Shown: positions 7,926 to 17,299, counted from the stretch's first letter. The stretch is DNA of 26,395 bases from Gemmatimonadota bacterium (GCA_017889745.1 JAGGAG010000014.1:1-26395), one strand, 5' to 3'. Program-made: numbers and translations. Notes: generated by a model from the letters alone, not told the origin.

Positions 7926-7956
7926 GCCCCCGATACCCACAACGGTCGGAGGTCCA

Positions 7957-8964
7957 ATGTCATACGCTCGCGCGTCGCTGGGACTGGCGGCGCTTGCCCT
8001 GTGTGCTCCAACCCTGTGCCAGGCCCAGAAGCAGTTCACCCTTTCGGGTGATGAAGTGGCGGTCTACAACCTTGCCGGCAAGGTCAGCGTCTCGGCGGGC
8101 AGCGGGGGTTCGGTCACGGTCGCCGTGACGCCCGGCGGCAGTGACGGCGGCAAGCTCACCTTTGCCGAAGGCACCGTCCGGGGCCGGAACTCGCTCCGGG
8201 TGATCTACCCGTCCGACCGCATCGTCTACAGCGCGACAGGGCAGGGCAGCCACACCGAATTGTCGGTGCGCGAGGACGGCACCTTCGGCGGCGACGACGA
8301 GCACCGGAACGGCGACCACGGTGGGCGCGTGCGGATCTCGGGTTCGGGTTCGGGGCTCGAGGCCCACGCGGACCTGGCGATCAGCGTCCCCGAGGGCAAG
8401 AGCGTGCGGGTCAATCTCGGGGTTGGCGACATCACGGCCTCCAACGTCAGCGGAAACCTGCGGCTCGACACGTCGAGCGGCAGCGTTGACGTGACTGGTA
8501 CCAGGGGTGAGCTGAGCGTCGACACCGGCTCGGGCGACGTGAAGGTGACCCGCGTCTCCGGCGGCGCGATTTCGATCGACACGGGTTCGGGCGAGGTGAA
8601 TGGCACCGGGATCAAGACGGCGGCGCTGGACGTTGACACCGGGTCGGGCGATGTCTCGCTCAGCGAGGTGACGGCGGACGATGTGTCGGTCGATACGGGG
8701 AGTGGATCGGTGAACCTGGCGTTCACCGCCACGGTCGATCACATCACGGTGGATACCGGATCGGGCGACGTCGTCATCGCGGTGCCCGCTACGCTCAGTG
8801 CGCAGGTCGCCATCGAGACGGGGAGCGGCGACATCACGACCGATTTCCCGATCCAGGTGCGCAAGACCGGTGGTGACGAACTGATCGGCACCATCGGCTC
8901 CGGCTCGGGGCGCATCGACATCGACACCGGGTCGGGCGACGTCAAGCTCCTCAAGCGGCCGTAG
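7957..8964 (+). CDS. Secreted DUF4097 beta-helix protein
   Basis: This 335-residue protein has a signal peptide with hydrophobic core ASLGLAALALCAPTL and likely cleavage after A23 (QA|QK). From residue 150 on it is built of short repeats centred on DTGSGDV: the leading D/E falls at 171, 189, 208, 227, 246, 266, 287 and 323, a period near 19-20, matching the DUF4097 right-handed beta-helix family. Residues 105-130 form a charged linker. ATG 7957 follows GGAGG at 7948-7952; the frame is open back to 7867 but that region holds the promoter. DUF4097 proteins are often linked to ECF/anti-sigma circuits and envelope stress; the precise role is unknown. It is exported to the periplasm or surface. 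Confidence 0.85.
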   Translation: MSYARASLGLAALALCAPTLCQAQKQFTLSGDEVAVYNLAGKVSVSAGSGGSVTVAVTPGGSDGGKLTFAEGTVRGRNSLRVIYPSDRIVYSATGQGSHTELSVREDGTFGGDDEHRNGDHGGRVRISGSGSGLEAHADLAISVPEGKSVRVNLGVGDITASNVSGNLRLDTSSGSVDVTGTRGELSVDTGSGDVKVTRVSGGAISIDTGSGEVNGTGIKTAALDVDTGSGDVSLSEVTADDVSVDTGSGSVNLAFTATVDHITVDTGSGDVVIAVPATLSAQVAIETGSGDITTDFPIQVRKTGGDELIGTIGSGSGRIDIDTGSGDVKLLKRP

Positions 8965-9246
8965 GTGTTCTCCTGCGGCGCCGTGTAGACGGTCCCGTTC
9001 TTCATGAGGCACATGACCCGCTCGATGGCGCTGAAGTCATCGAGCGGGTTCCCGTTCACGGCAATGATGTCCGCGTACGCCTTGGGCTTGATCCCGCCCG
9101 GCTCGGTCTCGACTCCGGGCAGCCGGGGTAGAGCAGATGGGTGTGCGCGTTGATGAGCCCGGGAAGTATCGTCACCTTGGTCAGGTCGACGGCGCGAGAC
9201 CGTGAGCCCCGGCAGCCTGACGAACGTGCGCATCATGCCTCCTGGT
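8965..9246 (-). pseudogene. Remnant of an amidohydrolase gene (both ends, core deleted)
   Basis: No intact gene fits here, but the minus strand carries two pieces of an imidazolonepropionase/Xaa-Pro-dipeptidase-like amidohydrolase. The complement of about 9123-9193 encodes LPGLINAHTHL in context, the N-terminal strand with the HxH metal site. After about ten codons, in another frame, the complement of about 8985-9114 encodes KAYADIIAVNGNPLDDF and then ERVMCLMKNGTVY, the typical C-terminal beta-sandwich strand. The TIM barrel of some 300 residues is missing and the frames do not match, so the gene is decayed. The C-terminal piece differs from that of the intact YtcJ-like neighbour, so this is not a simple local duplicate of it. 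Confidence 0.75.
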
Positions 9247-10932
9247 TCACCGTTGTTCATACACAGTGTGTCCTCCCAGCACCGTCCGCAGCACCTTCGT
9301 TGCCAGGATCTTCTCGGGCGGCGCCGTCATGATGTCCTGGTCGAGGATGACGAAGTCGGCATACTTGCCGGCGGTCAGGCTCCCGACGTCGTTCTCCATG
9401 AACGCCGCGTACGCCGGCCAGAGTGTCATGCCCAGCAGCGCCTCCTCGCGCGTCAGGCGCTGTGCCGGAAACCATCCGCCCGGGGGATTGTTGTCGGCGT
9501 CCTGCCGCGTCACGAAGGAATGGAAGGACACCAACGGATTGATCGACTCCACTGGCGCGTCCGAGCCATTGGGGACGATGACGCCGGTTTCCCGGAGTGA
9601 TCGCCAGACATAGGCTCCGTGCACCCGCGACGGCCCGATGCGGCTGGCCACCCAGGACATGTCGCTCGTCTGGTGGCTGCCCTGCATCGACGGGATGACC
9701 CCGAGCTCGGCGAATCGCGGAATGTCCTGTGGCGACAGCAGCTGTGCGTGCTCGATGCGAAAGCGGTGATCCGCGGTAGGCACCTGGCGCAGCGCCGACG
9801 CGTAGATATCGAGCGCCACGCGGTTGGCCCGGTCGCCGATGGCGTGCGTGGCCATCTGGTAGCCCGCCTGCAGTGCCCGCACGGCGATACGCTCCACCTG
9901 TTCGGGGGAAATCCGGAACAGGCCCACGTTGCCGGGGTCGTCGGTGTACGGCTCCAGCAGCGCAGCACCCCGGCTGCCCATGGCACCGTCGAACTCGATC
10001 TTGATCGCGCGGATCCACAGGCGGTCGCCATCCATCGCGCGGCGCGGCCCCAGTGCCAGCTGCTGCGCCAGGAAGGCGCTGGTGTCGCTCGTTCCCGCGA
10101 TCATGGCATAGCTGCGCAGGTTGAAGCGGCCGGCAAGCGCCAGCGCCTCGTATGCGTCCAGCTCGCGCGCCCCGATGCCGGCGTCGTGGATCCCCGTCAG
10201 CCCGAAGCGGGTCGCCTCCGCAATCGCCGGCAGGGTCATCGCCTGCATCTGCGCCGCGTCGTCGGGCGGAATCGCGCGCTCGACGAGCATGAAGGCCTGG
10301 TCGACCAGCACGCCGGTGGGCTCACCGTCGGCGTCACGCACGATGCGACCACCCGGAGGATCCGGGGTCTGCTGCGTGATTCCCGCCAGCCGGAGCGCCG
10401 CCTGGTTCACCAGGGCGGCGTGGCCGTCCACCCGCCGCAGGTACACCGGGGTTCCGGGGGTGGCGCGGGAGAGCAGGGCGTTGGTGGGAAAGGCGGTGCC
10501 CCAGAGATTCTGGTCCCAGCCGCGCCCGCGAATCCAGGTGCCCGGGGCCGCCCTGGCTGCGCTCGCAGCGACGAGTGCCACGAGCGAGTCATAGGAGGGA
10601 ACCCCGCGCAGGTCGAGCGTGGCGAGGATGAGGCTCAGATTGCGCAGGTGCGCGTGCGCGTCGATGAAGCCGGGGTACAGCGGCCGTCCGCCTGCATCGA
10701 GCCGGACGGTGGCTGGCCCGGCAAACGCTGCAGCCCCGGTGTTCGAGCCGACGAACAGGATGCGGTCGCCGGACACCGCGAGCGCGTCCGCGCGTGGTCG
10801 CGCCGAATCGGCTGTGTAGATGGTGGCGTTGGTGACGACGAGGTCGGCTGGGCGGGACTGGGCCGGGAGGCAGGTTGCCGAGAGAATTGTGAGGGTAATA
10901 CCAGGCAGGGCGGAGCTCGGTCGCAGTCGCAT
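9247..10932 (-). CDS. YtcJ-like amidohydrolase (Amidohydro_3), exported
   Basis: This 561-residue protein starts with a signal-like segment (about 1-26) and continues with the composite domain of the amidohydrolase superfamily: LVVTNATIYTAD (about 31-42), then GFIDAHAHL with metal ligands H93 and H95. Later come HAALVNQAALRLAGI, IKIEFDGAMGSRGAALLEPY, ATHAIGDRAN, FRIEHAQLL and NGSDAPVESINP, all typical of the YtcJ/Amidohydro_3 family, and the terminal GKYADFVILDQDI strand. Such enzymes hydrolyse amide or cyclic amide bonds; the substrate is unknown. I prefer the ATG at 10932 over the TTG just before it; GGGGGAG lies 9 nt upstream. It ends next to the amidohydrolase remnant and follows the V4R-like gene by about 50 nt. 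Confidence 0.9.
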   Translation of the reverse strand: MRLRPSSALPGITLTILSATCLPAQSRPADLVVTNATIYTADSARPRADALAVSGDRILFVGSNTGAAAFAGPATVRLDAGGRPLYPGFIDAHAHLRNLSLILATLDLRGVPSYDSLVALVAASAARAAPGTWIRGRGWDQNLWGTAFPTNALLSRATPGTPVYLRRVDGHAALVNQAALRLAGITQQTPDPPGGRIVRDADGEPTGVLVDQAFMLVERAIPPDDAAQMQAMTLPAIAEATRFGLTGIHDAGIGARELDAYEALALAGRFNLRSYAMIAGTSDTSAFLAQQLALGPRRAMDGDRLWIRAIKIEFDGAMGSRGAALLEPYTDDPGNVGLFRISPEQVERIAVRALQAGYQMATHAIGDRANRVALDIYASALRQVPTADHRFRIEHAQLLSPQDIPRFAELGVIPSMQGSHQTSDMSWVASRIGPSRVHGAYVWRSLRETGVIVPNGSDAPVESINPLVSFHSFVTRQDADNNPPGGWFPAQRLTREEALLGMTLWPAYAAFMENDVGSLTAGKYADFVILDQDIMTAPPEKILATKVLRTVLGGHTVYEQR

Positions 10933-10984
10933 CAAATCCGGCTCCCCCGTTCCCTGTTCCCTCGCCCTGCCACCGCGGGTCCCG

Positions 10985-11542
10985 TCAGGCCAACCCCAGC
11001 GCCTCGCCGTATGCCATGCCCTGTGACATGCGGTCGTAGATGGCGCCCATGGTCTCCGGAGCCCCGGCGAGGAACCGGGCTCGCGGGTCTCCCCGGGAGG
11101 GACACTCCACCTGCATGACCGCCGTGACCTGGCCCGACAGCCTGCCGAAGAACTCGGCCAGCATGCCGCAACTCACGTGACAGGAGGGATACTCGCTCGA
11201 ACCGGGCTCGCCGGCCTCCGCCCACTCGATGGCGTCGAGGGCCAGCACCGCATCACCGAGCGGGCGCGCCGTCAGCGGACCCCAGCCCATTTCGGAGAAG
11301 AAGCGCGACAGCACCTCGCTCAGAAAGGCCTGGTCGAGGTCGCCTGGATCGGAGAGCTGGTAGGTCTCCTCCAGCCAGGCGGCATAGGCTGCGTAGAGCT
11401 CGGCGCCGCCCGCGAACCCTGCCTCCTGCAGGTACGCCGCCGTCTGCACCCCCACCTCGCGTTCGAGGGTGGCGCGGAGCTGCTGGAACAGCCGGCGGCC
11501 GATGCCGACGCAATGGCTGGAAGCGAGGAAGTTGGGATTCAT
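10985..11542 (-). CDS. V4R-like domain protein
   Basis: This 185-residue protein resembles the V4R (4-vinyl reductase, hydrocarbon-binding) fold. The end of the domain has CHVSCGMLAEFFGRLSGQ (C121, C125) and ECPSRGDPRARF (C147, G151, D152), matching the usual 'CxAxGDxxCxF' closing motif except that the second Cys is Ala. V4R domains bind small hydrophobic molecules and occur in BchJ, XylR-type regulators and TRAPP-related proteins. It is a stand-alone domain with no DNA-binding part. It sits 20 nt after ligA on the same strand, so it may be co-transcribed, but the link to DNA repair is not obvious. The ATG has no clear Shine-Dalgarno. Confidence 0.6.
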   Translation of the reverse strand: MNPNFLASSHCVGIGRRLFQQLRATLEREVGVQTAAYLQEAGFAGGAELYAAYAAWLEETYQLSDPGDLDQAFLSEVLSRFFSEMGWGPLTARPLGDAVLALDAIEWAEAGEPGSSEYPSCHVSCGMLAEFFGRLSGQVTAVMQVECPSRGDPRARFLAGAPETMGAIYDRMSQGMAYGEALGLA

Positions 11543-11562
11543 GTTTGGATGTGAGTGGGAGT

Positions 11563-13590
11563 CTACGGCGAGCGCCCGAGGCGGCGCAAGAGTTCCGCTT
11601 CGTCGAGTATTTCGACACCCAACTTCTTTGCCTTGTCCAGCTTGCTCCCCGCCTCATCCCCGGCCACCACGAAACTGGTCTTCTTGCTCACGCTCGAGGC
11701 GATCCGTCCGCCGGCACTCTCGATCAACTCGGTGGCTTTCGTCCGGCTCAGGCCCGGGAGGGTGCCGGTCAGGACGATCGTGAGCCCGGCCAGCGGACCG
11801 TCACCAGGTGCCAGGTGTGGCTCGGTGAAATTGACTCCCGCGGTGCGTAGTCGCTCCATGAGCCGGCGATTCCGCGCATCGGAGAAGAAGTCGGCCACGG
11901 CGTCGCCGATGGTGCTGCCCACACCCGGCACCTCGTCGATGTCCTCCCGGCTCGCCGCCATCAGCGCGTCGAGCGTGCCGAAGTGGCGTGCCAGGGTCTG
12001 CGCCACCTGCTTCCCGACATGCCGGATGCCGAGTCCGAAGAGCAGGAGCGAGAGGGACTGCGCCTTCGAGTTGGCGATCGCCTGCACGAGCTGCTCGGCG
12101 GACTGCTCGGCGAACCGGTCGAGTTCCACCAGTCTTCCGGCCTTGAGCTTGTACAGGTCCGCGATGTCGTGGATCAGCCCGGCATCGAGCAGCTGTCGTA
12201 CCCGTTCGTAGCCCAGGCCGCGAATGTCCATCGCACCGCGTCCGGCATAGTGTACGATGCCCTCGAGCACCCGGCCCGGGCAGGCGGCGTTCGGGCAGTA
12301 GCGCACCGCCTCTTCCTCGACGCGTGCGGCCGGGGTGCCGCATGCCGGGCAATGATGGGGCATGTGGAACGGCTTCTCGGTGCCGTCGCGGCGCGCACGA
12401 ACCGGTCCCAGCACCTGGGGAATGACCTCGCCGGCCCGCACCACCTCGACCCAGTCACCCTCCCTGATGTCCTTCTGGGCGATCACGTCCTCGTTGTGGA
12501 GCGTCGCCCTGGATACCGTGACACCGGCGAGTTCCACTGGCTCCAGCTCGGCCCACGGGCTCAGCGCACCGGTGCGGCCGACATTGATGTGGATCTTCCT
12601 GAGTTTGGTCACCGCGATCTCGGGGGCGAACTTCCGCGCGATTGCCCAGCGCGGCTCCCGGTCGCTGATGGTGCCGAGTTCCGCCTGGAGCGAGAGGCGG
12701 TCGACCTTGACCACCACGCCGTCGGCCGCGAAGGGAAGCCGGGGCAGCACGCTGGCCAGCTCGGCGACCTTCTCCTGCACGTCATCCATCGTCGTGGCGC
12801 GCGAGCGATGGGGTTCCACCTGGAAACCCCAGTGCTCCAGCCGGTCGAGCAGGCCATGCTGCGTGGTCGCGACCGGCTCACCTTCTATCACTTCGACGGT
12901 GAACGCGAACATCCGCAGCCGCCGGCGACGGGTGACTTCCGGGTCGAGCGCGCGCAGGCCGCCGGAGGCGGAGTTGCGCGGGTTGGCGAAGACCGGCTCG
13001 CCCGCCTCTTCCCGTTCCCGATTGACCCGCTCGAAGTTACGGAACGGCAGGTACACCTCGCCTCGCACTTCCATCAGGGCCGGGTGATTGGGTCCCGTGA
13101 GCTTGAGCGGAATGTCGTGGATGGTGCGCAGGTTGGGCGTGATATCCTCGCCCACGAGCCCGTTGCCCCGTGTCGTGCCGCGCAGGAAGCGGCCGTCCTC
13201 ATAGGTGAGGCTCACCGCCGCACCGTCGATCTTGATCTCGAGTGCATACCCCGCCGTCCGCACGCCCGACGCCAGGCGGGCGTTCCGGTCCTCCCATGCC
13301 AGCAGTTCCTCCGGCAGGAACGCATTGGCGAGCGAGAGCATCGGACGGGCATGCGTATGCTTGGCCAGCGCCGTGGCCGGCGTGGCGCCGATGCGGAGCG
13401 TGGGGCTGTCGGGCGACCGGAGCTCGGGATGCTCCGCCTCGAGTGACTGGAGTTCGCGGAAGAGCTGGTCGTACTCGGCGTCCGAGATGGTCGGCGCATC
13501 GAGCACGTAGTAGGCGTAGTTGGCCTGATCGATCTGCTGGCGAAGGGCGGCGGCACGCTCGCGCCGTGCCGCCGCCGCCGACGGGGTCAC
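11563..13590 (-). CDS. ligA: NAD-dependent DNA ligase
   Basis: This 675-residue LigA seals nicks in replication and repair using NAD+. The Ia domain is near 1-65; the adenylation domain carries the active-site Lys in EIKIDG (K120), with DGVVVKVD (about 290-297) and RWAIARKF (about 314-321) as later nucleotidyltransferase motifs. An OB domain follows, then a four-Cys zinc finger (C414, C417, C432, C437), helix-hairpin-helix repeats (FGLGIRHVGKQVAQ, VPGVGSTIGDAVADFF) and a C-terminal BRCT domain (about 595-670, LTIVLTGTLPGLSRTKATE). I chose the GTG at 13590 because it overlaps the TGA of the upstream GAF gene and matches the family start; the frame is open further upstream. Length and all key residues are normal. 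Confidence 0.97.
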   Translation of the reverse strand: MTPSAAAARRERAAALRQQIDQANYAYYVLDAPTISDAEYDQLFRELQSLEAEHPELRSPDSPTLRIGATPATALAKHTHARPMLSLANAFLPEELLAWEDRNARLASGVRTAGYALEIKIDGAAVSLTYEDGRFLRGTTRGNGLVGEDITPNLRTIHDIPLKLTGPNHPALMEVRGEVYLPFRNFERVNREREEAGEPVFANPRNSASGGLRALDPEVTRRRRLRMFAFTVEVIEGEPVATTQHGLLDRLEHWGFQVEPHRSRATTMDDVQEKVAELASVLPRLPFAADGVVVKVDRLSLQAELGTISDREPRWAIARKFAPEIAVTKLRKIHINVGRTGALSPWAELEPVELAGVTVSRATLHNEDVIAQKDIREGDWVEVVRAGEVIPQVLGPVRARRDGTEKPFHMPHHCPACGTPAARVEEEAVRYCPNAACPGRVLEGIVHYAGRGAMDIRGLGYERVRQLLDAGLIHDIADLYKLKAGRLVELDRFAEQSAEQLVQAIANSKAQSLSLLLFGLGIRHVGKQVAQTLARHFGTLDALMAASREDIDEVPGVGSTIGDAVADFFSDARNRRLMERLRTAGVNFTEPHLAPGDGPLAGLTIVLTGTLPGLSRTKATELIESAGGRIASSVSKKTSFVVAGDEAGSKLDKAKKLGVEILDEAELLRRLGRSP

Positions 13591-14372
13591 CGGCCCGTCG
13601 CCTCCTGCGTGATCACGGTCATGGTCACGCCGACCAGGCGGTCGATCTCCTCGGCGCTGGCGCGCGCGAGCAGGCTTTCGCTCCACGGGCCCTGCTTGTC
13701 GGAGAAGGTGTCCAGGAGCCGGCGGAGGTAACCCAGGATCGCCACCCGCTCGCGGTCCTGGGCGCGTCCAGCCGGCTCGTCACCCATACGCTCCTGGAGC
13801 CGCTCGAACCGGTGCGCGTTGCGCAGCGCCTTGGCGGTCAGGTTGGCCACGACCCGGCAGAACTGGATGTCGGATTCGCTGAACGAGGGCCCGTCGCGGA
13901 AGGTGCGCAGGAAGATGGCGCCGATGGCAACCGTCCGCCACGTGATGGGTACCACCGTAATGGTCTTCACCCGGCGGCTCAGCAGCTGGCCGCGGACGTG
14001 CTTGAGCGCCGGATCGTCGGCGGCATCGGCGATGAACACTGTCTCGCCGGTTTGCAGGGCGCGCTTCAGCTCGGGGTAGCGGTCCACGTCGACCACGTAG
14101 TTCCGGATGCTCGGGTCTTCGTAGCTCGCGACCAGGCGCACGGTCTGGCCGCCGCGCTCCATCAGGAAGATGGAGCATCGATCGAGGCCGAAGGTTTCGC
14201 CCAGGCGGCGTGCCACGGCCTGCACGATGTCAACGAAGTGCAGGGAGCCGGCGATTTCCTGGAGGATCTCGATCACGGCGAGGAGGTGCCTGCGCTCGTG
14301 TTCGAGGTGCTCGACCCGCTGCTGGAGCCGCTCGAGCTCCTCCCCCTGGCCCTGTCCGACCGACGTGGTCAT
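13587..14372 (-). CDS. GAF-domain protein with N-terminal coiled coil
   Basis: This 261-residue protein has a heptad-like coiled coil at about 8-35 (GEELERLQQRVEHLEHERRHLL), then a GAF domain at about 35-190 (DIVQAVARRLGETFGLDRCSIFLME, VRLVASYEDP, VKTITVVPITWRTVAIGAIFLRTF), then a 70-residue helical tail. GAF domains bind small molecules or mediate dimerisation; there is no kinase, GGDEF or DNA-binding output domain, so it is probably a sensor that acts on a partner. ATG 14372 is preferred over a TTG at 14402. Its TGA overlaps the GTG of ligA, so ligA translation is likely coupled to it. No promoter is clear upstream. Confidence 0.8.
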   Translation of the reverse strand: MTTSVGQGQGEELERLQQRVEHLEHERRHLLAVIEILQEIAGSLHFVDIVQAVARRLGETFGLDRCSIFLMERGGQTVRLVASYEDPSIRNYVVDVDRYPELKRALQTGETVFIADAADDPALKHVRGQLLSRRVKTITVVPITWRTVAIGAIFLRTFRDGPSFSESDIQFCRVVANLTAKALRNAHRFERLQERMGDEPAGRAQDRERVAILGYLRRLLDTFSDKQGPWSESLLARASAEEIDRLVGVTMTVITQEATGR

Positions 14373-14446
14373 GCGTGGGTCCGCTGGTTGGAGATGTGCC
14401 AAACGTAATCATGACAACGGTGTAGGGCCACAGGGGCCCACGGCGC

Positions 14447-14475
14447 TTGGAGGGCCGCCATTCTGGCGGTAAGTT
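14447..14475 (+). promoter_or_regulatory. Candidate promoter with palindromic spacer before ytxH
   Basis: TTGGAG (14447-14452) and TAAGTT (14470-14475) are 17 nt apart, a sigma-70-like arrangement. The spacer contains a perfect inverted repeat, CCGCCA-TTC-TGGCGG (14455-14469), which could be an operator for a repressor or for a MerR-like regulator. The predicted transcript would have about a 70-nt leader before ATG 14552. Confidence 0.4.
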
Positions 14476-14551
14476 GGTTCACGAAGGCCGGTTGCGCCGG
14501 GAGCGGAGACGCCGTTCCCGGGCCGTGTCCGGGTCCGCTGGAGGAGGTCGC

Positions 14552-14800
14552 ATGTTCGATCGTGAAGAATCAGACGCCGGTGGCAGCTTTGCCGCAGGGT
14601 TGCTCGTGGGGGCGCTGGTCGGCGCCGGGCTGGCGCTCCTTTTTGCTCCCGAAAAGGGCGAGGCGGTTCGTCGCAAGCTGGGCAAGAAGGCGCGGCGGGT
14701 AACCGAGTCGGCGCGCGAAGTGGTGGAAGACGCGGCGGAGGAGGTGCGGGACGAGGTGGCGCGTCGCCGCCGGGAGATTGCCCGGAACCTGGGCGTTTGA
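14552..14800 (+). CDS. YtxH-like membrane protein
   Basis: This 82-residue protein has one membrane or membrane-associated segment (about 12-31, SFAAGLLVGALVGAGLALLFAP) followed by the typical YtxH PEKG/KLGKKARRVTESA region and a long, highly charged amphipathic helix. YtxH-like proteins are small envelope or stress-associated proteins of poorly known function. The start at ATG 14552 is supported by GAGGAGG at 14541-14547 with a 4-nt spacer; the open frame before it is non-coding-like and holds the promoter. It stands alone, divergent from the GAF gene and convergent with the TPR gene, with a hairpin between them. Confidence 0.8.
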   Translation: MFDREESDAGGSFAAGLLVGALVGAGLALLFAPEKGEAVRRKLGKKARRVTESAREVVEDAAEEVRDEVARRRREIARNLGV

Positions 14801-14808
14801 CAGGCGCA

Positions 14809-14830
14809 GGGGCGGCCAGCGCGCCGCCCC
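14809..14830. terminator. GC-rich hairpin between convergent genes
   Basis: A perfect 8-bp inverted repeat GGGGCGGC / GCCGCCCC with a 6-nt loop lies 8 nt after the ytxH stop and 15 nt before the end of the opposing TPR gene. It can terminate both directions, but it has no long U-tract, so it is tentative. Confidence 0.5.
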
Positions 14831-14845
14831 GGCTGCTGCACGTCG

Positions 14846-15625
14846 CTACTTCTTGCCTGCGATCCCGGTGAGCAGCGTCGCGGCGTCCCGCTTGTACATC
14901 GGGTCGCCGACGTCGGCGACCGGTAGGGTGGCGATGACCTCGAATTGCTCGCGTGCCGCCGCGTAGTTCCCGACATCGACATACACCAGGCCGAGGTCGA
15001 GCCGGTGATAGATCCAGTCAGGCTTGAGCGTCACCGCGCGCTGCAGGTACATCTGCGCGTTGTGCCAGTTGGCCTGGCCGAACGCGCTCCCACCCATGAA
15101 CGACTTGGCAAAGAACCGCTCCATGCTCGACAGGCGCATGATCTCGGCATTCCAGCGTCCCAGGACGTGATAGGCGCCGTCGTGCGACTGGTCGAGCCCG
15201 ATGGCCGTCAGGGCGTCCTGCTGGATCTCCACCGCCCGCCGCACCCGCTCCTTCCGGCTCTTGGTCAGGGCGGCGCGTCCGATGGCGTTGGCCAGGACGA
15301 AATACGCGTCAGCGCTCTTCGGGGCGAGCACGACGGCGCGCTGCGCCAGCACCTCGGCGCGCGCATAAAGCGAATCCCGCTCCGGGCTCGCCACGGAATC
15401 GGGCGTGAGCTTGCCCATGTCGATGAGGGTCAGCGCCCCCTTCCAGTAGGCCGTCGCGTTGGTCGAGTCGGCCGCGATCGCTGCCGTGTAGGCGGCGAGC
15501 GCCGCCGGCATGTCGAGGGCCGCGCGGGCGGCATTGCCCCGGGCCATGTCCGCCGCCTCGGACTGGGCAGCGGCGGAAACCGGGGCAAGGATCGCGAACA
15601 ACGCCAGCAAGCCGGCAGGGCGCAT
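14846..15625 (-). CDS. Exported TPR protein
   Basis: This 259-residue protein has a signal peptide MRPAGLLALFAILAPVSAAA with likely cleavage near residue 20, then TPR-type helices (AALAAYTAAIAADSTNATAYW, AEVLAQRAVVLAPKSADAYFVLA, WIYHRLDLGLVYVDVGNYAAAREQF). The middle block with ERFFAKSFMGGSAFGQANW resembles TPR proteins common in Bacteroidota and Gemmatimonadota. I start at ATG 15625 because it begins the signal peptide and has GGAGG 7 nt upstream (complement of 15633-15637); the open frame continues to 15748 but overlaps the divergent phosphorylase gene. It likely acts in the periplasm or outer membrane as a scaffold. Confidence 0.8.
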   Translation of the reverse strand: MRPAGLLALFAILAPVSAAAQSEAADMARGNAARAALDMPAALAAYTAAIAADSTNATAYWKGALTLIDMGKLTPDSVASPERDSLYARAEVLAQRAVVLAPKSADAYFVLANAIGRAALTKSRKERVRRAVEIQQDALTAIGLDQSHDGAYHVLGRWNAEIMRLSSMERFFAKSFMGGSAFGQANWHNAQMYLQRAVTLKPDWIYHRLDLGLVYVDVGNYAAAREQFEVIATLPVADVGDPMYKRDAATLLTGIAGKK

Positions 15626-15674
15626 CCAGGAGCCTCCAGGGGAACGAAAGCGATGGGTCGGTGAGCGGCGCTGA

Positions 15675-16996
<1,322 letters not shown>

Positions 16997-17000
<4 letters not shown>

Positions 17001-17224
17001 GCATCAGCTCCCCGTGGTACGGGCTGCTCGCTGGCGTCGCCCTGGTGCTCTGGCTGGTGCAGCGCCGGCGCCGGCATCGCGTCCCCGGCGGCCCCATCAT
17101 CCACCGCGCGGAGCTGGAGCAGGCGGAGCGGGAGGTGCAGGCCATGGGAGCACAGGATCGCGTGCCCCTCGATGAGCGTGACGACTGGGGCCCAGGCGCC
17201 CCGCGCCCGCCGATCCGGCTGTGA
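16997..17224 (+). CDS. Small single-pass membrane protein
   Basis: This 75-residue protein starts at a GTG inside a GTGA overlap with the phosphorylase stop, a strong sign of real translation. Residues 6-22 (PWYGLLAGVALVLWLVQ) form one hydrophobic segment, followed by the positive cluster RRRRHR, so the C-terminal half should be cytoplasmic. That half is charged and has a short helix (HRAELEQAEREVQAM) and a Pro-rich tail. I do not recognise a family. It may be an accessory to the phosphorylase or to another membrane complex, or an unrelated downstream gene. Confidence 0.7.
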
Positions 17225-17236
17225 CACAACGGAGAC

Positions 17237-17253
17237 GGCGGGAAACCCCCGCC
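17237..17253 (+). terminator. Hairpin after the small membrane-protein gene
   Basis: GGCGGG (17237-17242), loop AAACC and CCCGCC (17248-17253) form a 6-bp GC stem 12 nt after the stop. The position between the phosphorylase operon and the kinase fits a terminator, but no U-tract follows. Confidence 0.4.
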
Positions 17254-17287
17254 AAGCGTCGCCGTAGTAGCCGGGAATGACGACGGC

Positions 17288-17293
17288 TAGCTT
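17288..17293 (+). promoter_or_regulatory. Candidate -10 box (TAGCTT) for a leaderless kinase transcript
   Basis: TAGCTT is a TANNNT hexamer 6 nt before the GTG at 17300. The gene has no Shine-Dalgarno there, so transcription could start at the GTG. No -35 element is visible. Confidence 0.35.
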
Positions 17294-17299
17294 CCCAGC

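Noticed and set aside
10936..10984. Promoter or RNA element between the V4R-like and YtcJ-like genes
   Set aside because: This pyrimidine-rich gap has no convincing hexamers or hairpin, only the Shine-Dalgarno of the YtcJ-like gene.
9619..11118. A 499-residue plus-strand frame across the amidohydrolase gene
   Set aside because: It has no domain signal, while the minus strand encodes an intact amidohydrolase.
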